A DNA stretch of 64,000 nt from Chloroflexota bacterium (lineage in GTDB: Bacteria > Chloroflexota > UBA11872 > UBA12225 > JAJDUF01). The notes beneath the pieces are model-generated. The model was not told the DNA's origin and searched no databases. It was given only the letters and a program-made list of their open reading frames with translations. Shown here piece by piece: positions 61,520 through 64,000 of the stretch (positions are counted from its first letter, which is position 1; every line of letters begins with the position of its first letter). Location: assembly GCA_022826725.1 (NCBI GenBank), contig JAJDUF010000004.1, positions 62,001 through 126,000 of the forward strand. The letters run 5' to 3'. Both the position numbers and the translations under genes were made by a program.

Positions 61520-61711
61520 ATGAAGATTACGCTCCGCCTTGACGACACGGTCATGCGGGGACTGCACGAGGAGGCTGCCTTGCCGCTGCTGCCCTCATGG
61601 CACGGTGGCAGAGAATTGGTGGACATATCCAACCGGGACGAACTCTACCGGGTGATGGAGGAGCTATGCGAATTTCCGAGCGAGGACAAATCACTATCCC
61701 TAAGCACTTGA
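61520..61711 (+). pseudogene. Shrunken RHH-type VapB-like antitoxin remnant
   Basis: 63 residues. MKITLRLDDTVMRGLHEEAA looks like the ribbon-helix-helix start of a VapB antitoxin, and LPLLPSWHGGRELVDISNRD with ELYRVMEE looks like a VapB C-terminal tail. The middle helix region (usually ~25-30 residues) is missing, so it seems to be an internally deleted antitoxin. It overlaps the start of the AbrB-like gene. Confidence 0.45.
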
Positions 61712-61881
61712 GGGAGCGCTTCGGCTTGAATCCCAATGTCGAAGTTGCGATTACGCCCACTAAGCAAGGCCTACTCATCCAGAAACGGGCCGCTGCGAAA
61801 CATCCGGTGGAGCGCGTGTACGCTATCCTGGGCAGGGGTGGGAACACCGACGAGTACGTTGAAACAGTCCGGAGAAGATGA
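61666..61881 (+). CDS. AbrB/SpoVT-type antitoxin
   Basis: 71 residues from the ATG at 61666, with GGAGG four bases upstream; a longer frame from 61597 is rejected. MRISERGQITIPKHLRERFG is the swapped-hairpin DNA-binding motif of AbrB-type antitoxins, followed by LNPNVEVAITPTKQGLLIQK. It overlaps the PIN toxin by four bases (ATGA) and should neutralise it and repress the operon. A VapB-like remnant lies just upstream. Confidence 0.88.
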   Translation: MRISERGQITIPKHLRERFGLNPNVEVAITPTKQGLLIQKRAAAKHPVERVYAILGRGGNTDEYVETVRRR

Positions 61882-62273
61882 TTACCGCCGTTGATACGAA
61901 CGTCTTGCTGGACGTGTTCCTCCCCGACGAAATTCACGGCCCCCGGTCGCTGGAACGGCTTCGCAACGCCTATGACCGGGGGACAATTCTCGTCTGCGAT
62001 GTGGTCTACGCGGAGCTTGTCCCAGCTTTTGGCGACCGCAACGCACTTGAAGAGGCGCTGCGGGAGATCGGCGCGGTCAGCTCTCCCATCAATACCGCTA
62101 TCGCTTACCAAGCCGGAGTGCGCTGGTTACGCTACCGCCAAGCCGGCGGGTCACGGAACCGTATCATCACCGACTTCCTGATTGGCGCCCACGCCGCTGC
62201 GATGGCCGATACCTTTCTTACGCGAGATCGAGGCTTCTACGCGACCTACTTCCCGGAGTTGCAAGGCAATTAA
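61878..62273 (+). CDS. PIN-domain (VapC-type) toxin ribonuclease
   Basis: 131 residues. The PIN acidic residues are visible in ITAVDTNVLLDVFLPDE, VVYAELVPAFGD, IITDFLIGAHAAAMAD and LTRDRGFYATYFPEL. VapC toxins cleave RNA (tRNA or rRNA) with Mg2+. It is coupled by overlap to the AbrB-like antitoxin. Confidence 0.92.
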   Translation: MITAVDTNVLLDVFLPDEIHGPRSLERLRNAYDRGTILVCDVVYAELVPAFGDRNALEEALREIGAVSSPINTAIAYQAGVRWLRYRQAGGSRNRIITDFLIGAHAAAMADTFLTRDRGFYATYFPELQGN

Positions 62274-62347
62274 GCTGTCCCCTTCATCGGGCAGCGGGGA
62301 TGCCAGCAGCGCCCTCCGTGGGCGCGATCCCGTACAATCACCCTGCC

Positions 62348-62713
62348 ATGAGTGACCTCACCTTCCGACAGTCCCAGCAGTTGGTGGACCAGTGGGTCCG
62401 CGAGCAAGAAACCGACTACTGGCATCCTCTCGCGCAGTTGGCGCGGCTCACCGAAGAGTTAGGCGAAACGGCACGGCTCGTCAATCACCTGTACGGTGAA
62501 AAACCGAAGCGCCCCGACGAGAGCGAGCAGGACTTGGGCCTCGAGTTGGCCGACTTGCTCTACACGATCATCTGTCTCGCCAACTCCCAAGGCATTGACA
62601 TCCAAGACAGCTTCGAGCGCGTGCTGGCCAAGTACCGCCAGCGCGACGCTGCGCGCTACCGTCGGGCAACCGCTCCCGCTCCGGGACGGGCTGACCGGCA
62701 GGACGGCACCTAG
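62348..62713 (+). CDS. MazG-like nucleotide pyrophosphohydrolase
   Basis: 121 residues from the ATG at 62348. HPLAQLARLTEELGETARLV holds the first part of the MazG metal motif (E-E-x-x-E), and EQDLGLELADLLYTIICLAN the E-x-x-D motif. The protein is a single MazG-like domain, expected to hydrolyse (d)NTPs or ppGpp-like nucleotides to monophosphates. The C-terminal ~25 residues are Arg/Pro/Ala-rich. Confidence 0.85.
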   Translation: MSDLTFRQSQQLVDQWVREQETDYWHPLAQLARLTEELGETARLVNHLYGEKPKRPDESEQDLGLELADLLYTIICLANSQGIDIQDSFERVLAKYRQRDAARYRRATAPAPGRADRQDGT

Positions 62714-62741
62714 CCGGTAGGCTGCGCGGCGCCAACATTCC

Positions 62742-63932
62742 ATGAACACGCGCACGCCGCTGCGAACGCTCTACGGCCTCGTCGCTTGGCTCCACGTCAT
62801 CGTCGGAGCCGGCCTCGCCATCCAAGGCCCGGCGCTACCGCACATTCGCGCCACGTTTGGCCTCAGTCTCTTCGGGGTGAGTTGGCTCTTTCCGGCCATG
62901 TCGCTCGGCCATCTGCTGGGCGTGCTCGGCAGCGGCGTGCCCAGCATCACCCATCGCCGCCGCCTCATGACCGTGTTCGGCACCGCCATGCTCACGAGCG
63001 GCTTTGCCGTGCTGGGTGGTGCTCCACAGTGGGCTGTAGCACTCGCTGGCGGCCTGGTGCTCGGATTGGGCTTTGGCTGCCTCGACGTAGTGCTCAACGC
63101 CGCCGTTGGAGACGGTATTCCAGAGCCACGGCGCAAGGCCCGCGTCCTCAACGTGCTGCACACGTTCTTCTCGGTGGGTACGTTGCTCGGACCACTCCTG
63201 TGGGCCTGGGGTCTGGAGTACGACGCCACGTGGCGGCAGGCATTCCTACTCGGCGCCCTCCTGCTGGCACCAAGCCTGCTCGCGGCGTTGACCGCCTGGT
63301 ACCCGGCTGCCCCGCCGCCGCGTGCCGCCCGGCCGCCGGCCTGGCGTCTCCTCCTCGCCGACGCCTCGTTACGCTGGCTGGCGCTCATGATGCTGCTGTA
63401 CGTAGGCGTGGAATTCGGCATTGCCGCCTGGCTAACCACCTACATGATCGAGTTGCACGGCGCCACTCCCGCCGCCGGCGCGCGCGCGACGGCCGCCTTC
63501 TGGGCCGCGCTCCTCGTTGGCCGGCTCGCTGCCGCCGGCCTCACCGGGCGGTGGAGCGTCCGGCGAGTGCTGCTCACCAGCATGAGTGGTGCAGTCGGGG
63601 CAATGGTCGTAGCCATCACCACCACGAGCAGCGGGGTAGCCATCGCTGCATTTGCGTTCGCCGGATTCTGCATCGGCGGCATCTTCCCCACTCTCGTAGC
63701 CGTGGCGCAGGCACGACTGCCGCTCCACAGCGGGCCAACCACCGCCTTGATGATGGGCAGCGCCTCCGTCGGCTTGCTGGTCCTGCCATTGCTGATGGGT
63801 GTAGTCGGCGAGCTTTGGGGTGTCGGCGCCACGATGATCGGCGCGGCCGTAACAGCCGGCGCGATGCTAGCGACGGGTTTTCGTGCTCTTGCGCCGTCGT
63901 CGGCCGGAGGCGGGCGCCGCTATTCGAGGTAG
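62742..63932 (+). CDS. MFS transporter (sugar/FucP-like)
   Basis: 396 residues, about twelve spans. GPALPHIRATFGLSLFGVSW and FGTAMLTSGFAVLGGAPQWA are in the first half; the central linker is APPPRAARPPAWRLLLADA. GGIFPTLVAVAQARLPLHSG near the end and the sequence style recall FucP/sugar-type MFS proteins. The substrate is unknown. The C-terminus overlaps the end of the rpoD gene on the opposite strand by about 13 bases. Confidence 0.87.
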   Translation: MNTRTPLRTLYGLVAWLHVIVGAGLAIQGPALPHIRATFGLSLFGVSWLFPAMSLGHLLGVLGSGVPSITHRRRLMTVFGTAMLTSGFAVLGGAPQWAVALAGGLVLGLGFGCLDVVLNAAVGDGIPEPRRKARVLNVLHTFFSVGTLLGPLLWAWGLEYDATWRQAFLLGALLLAPSLLAALTAWYPAAPPPRAARPPAWRLLLADASLRWLALMMLLYVGVEFGIAAWLTTYMIELHGATPAAGARATAAFWAALLVGRLAAAGLTGRWSVRRVLLTSMSGAVGAMVVAITTTSSGVAIAAFAFAGFCIGGIFPTLVAVAQARLPLHSGPTTALMMGSASVGLLVLPLLMGVVGELWGVGATMIGAAVTAGAMLATGFRALAPSSAGGGRRYSR

Positions 63933-64000
63933 TCGCGCAAGCGCCGGCTGCGGCTGGGGTGGCGCAGCTTGCGGAGCGCCTTCGCTTCGATCTGGCGAAT
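63920..64000 (-). CDS. rpoD: RNA polymerase primary sigma factor, C-terminal end only
   Basis: The last 26 codons of a minus-strand gene, cut by the right window edge. The sequence reads IRQIEAKALRKLRHPSRSRR followed by LRDYLE and a stop, the universally conserved end of region 4.2 of RpoD/SigA, which recognises the -35 element. The rest lies beyond the window. Confidence 0.93.
   Translation of the reverse strand: MRQIEAKALRKLRHPSRSRRLRDYLE

Overview
The window is 64 kb of GC-rich bacterial chromosome with short intergenic gaps. Broad clues point to an uncultured member of Chloroflexota: high GC, a multidomain FN3/cadherin-like surface protein, several small glycosyltransferase modules, MurF and MraY side by side, and many short GC-rich palindromes between genes. 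No rRNA or other taxonomic marker is present, so this is a low-to-moderate confidence inference. I saw no tRNA, rRNA or CRISPR array.

Layout. 1-9.4 kb: the 3' part of a giant surface protein, then an exopolysaccharide block on the minus strand (polyprenyl-phosphate glycosyl-1-phosphate transferase, two GT4 glycosyltransferases, an MFS exporter). 9.4-17.4 kb: a repeat-built protein of unknown function, then a minus-strand peptide ABC importer operon (DppB, DppC, fused DppD-DppF). About 2 kb of plus-strand genes, including a frameshifted tandem Imm27-like immunity gene, lie between DppB and DppC. 17.5-28.8 kb: more glycan genes (GT4, WecA/TagO-like), TPR and PHP proteins, a peptidoglycan-binding membrane protein, a PEP-synthase/rifampicin-phosphotransferase-like enzyme, holA and rpsT. 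28.9-33.4 kb: a mobile zone with a membrane glycosyltransferase, a methyltransferase, an IS5-type element, a TA-flanked MITE and a GtrA-like gene whose 5' end runs into the MITE. 33.5-44.2 kb: purine genes (hpt, a stand-alone IMP cyclohydrolase), an SDR, a SelA-like PLP enzyme, UDP-glucose dehydrogenase, then an alpha/beta hydrolase with membrane-fused MurF and MraY. 44.3-51.4 kb: a coiled-coil membrane protein, Ddl, a double esterase-like protein, TrpS, and upstream of TrpS a fusion of an AroQ-type chorismate mutase domain to an archaeal/eukaryotic-type TrpRS-like domain. 51.8-59.3 kb: a MacA-MacB-type export operon with two near-duplicate permeases, followed by a DUF5666-like anchor protein and a Tat-exported M23 peptidase. 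59.5-64 kb: an ECF sigma factor, a Gfo/Idh/MocA oxidoreductase, an AbrB-VapC toxin-antitoxin pair preceded by a VapB-like remnant, a MazG-like protein, an MFS transporter and the end of rpoD.

How the genes fit together. Much of the window serves the cell surface: lipid-linked sugar initiation, glycosyl transfer, UDP-glucuronate supply, peptidoglycan precursor synthesis (Ddl, MurF, MraY), peptidoglycan binding and hydrolysis, and export. The most unusual item is the chorismate mutase-TrpRS-like fusion at 49757-51406. Most active-site residues expected of an AroQ mutase are present, but the KMSKS motif of the synthetase half is degenerate, which suggests a repurposed aromatic-metabolism enzyme, a regulator or a dedicated tryptophan-activating enzyme. 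Other leads are the tandem Imm27 gene broken at a G7 tract, a MacA adaptor built from exact 75-bp repeats, and a gene made of 63-residue repeats.
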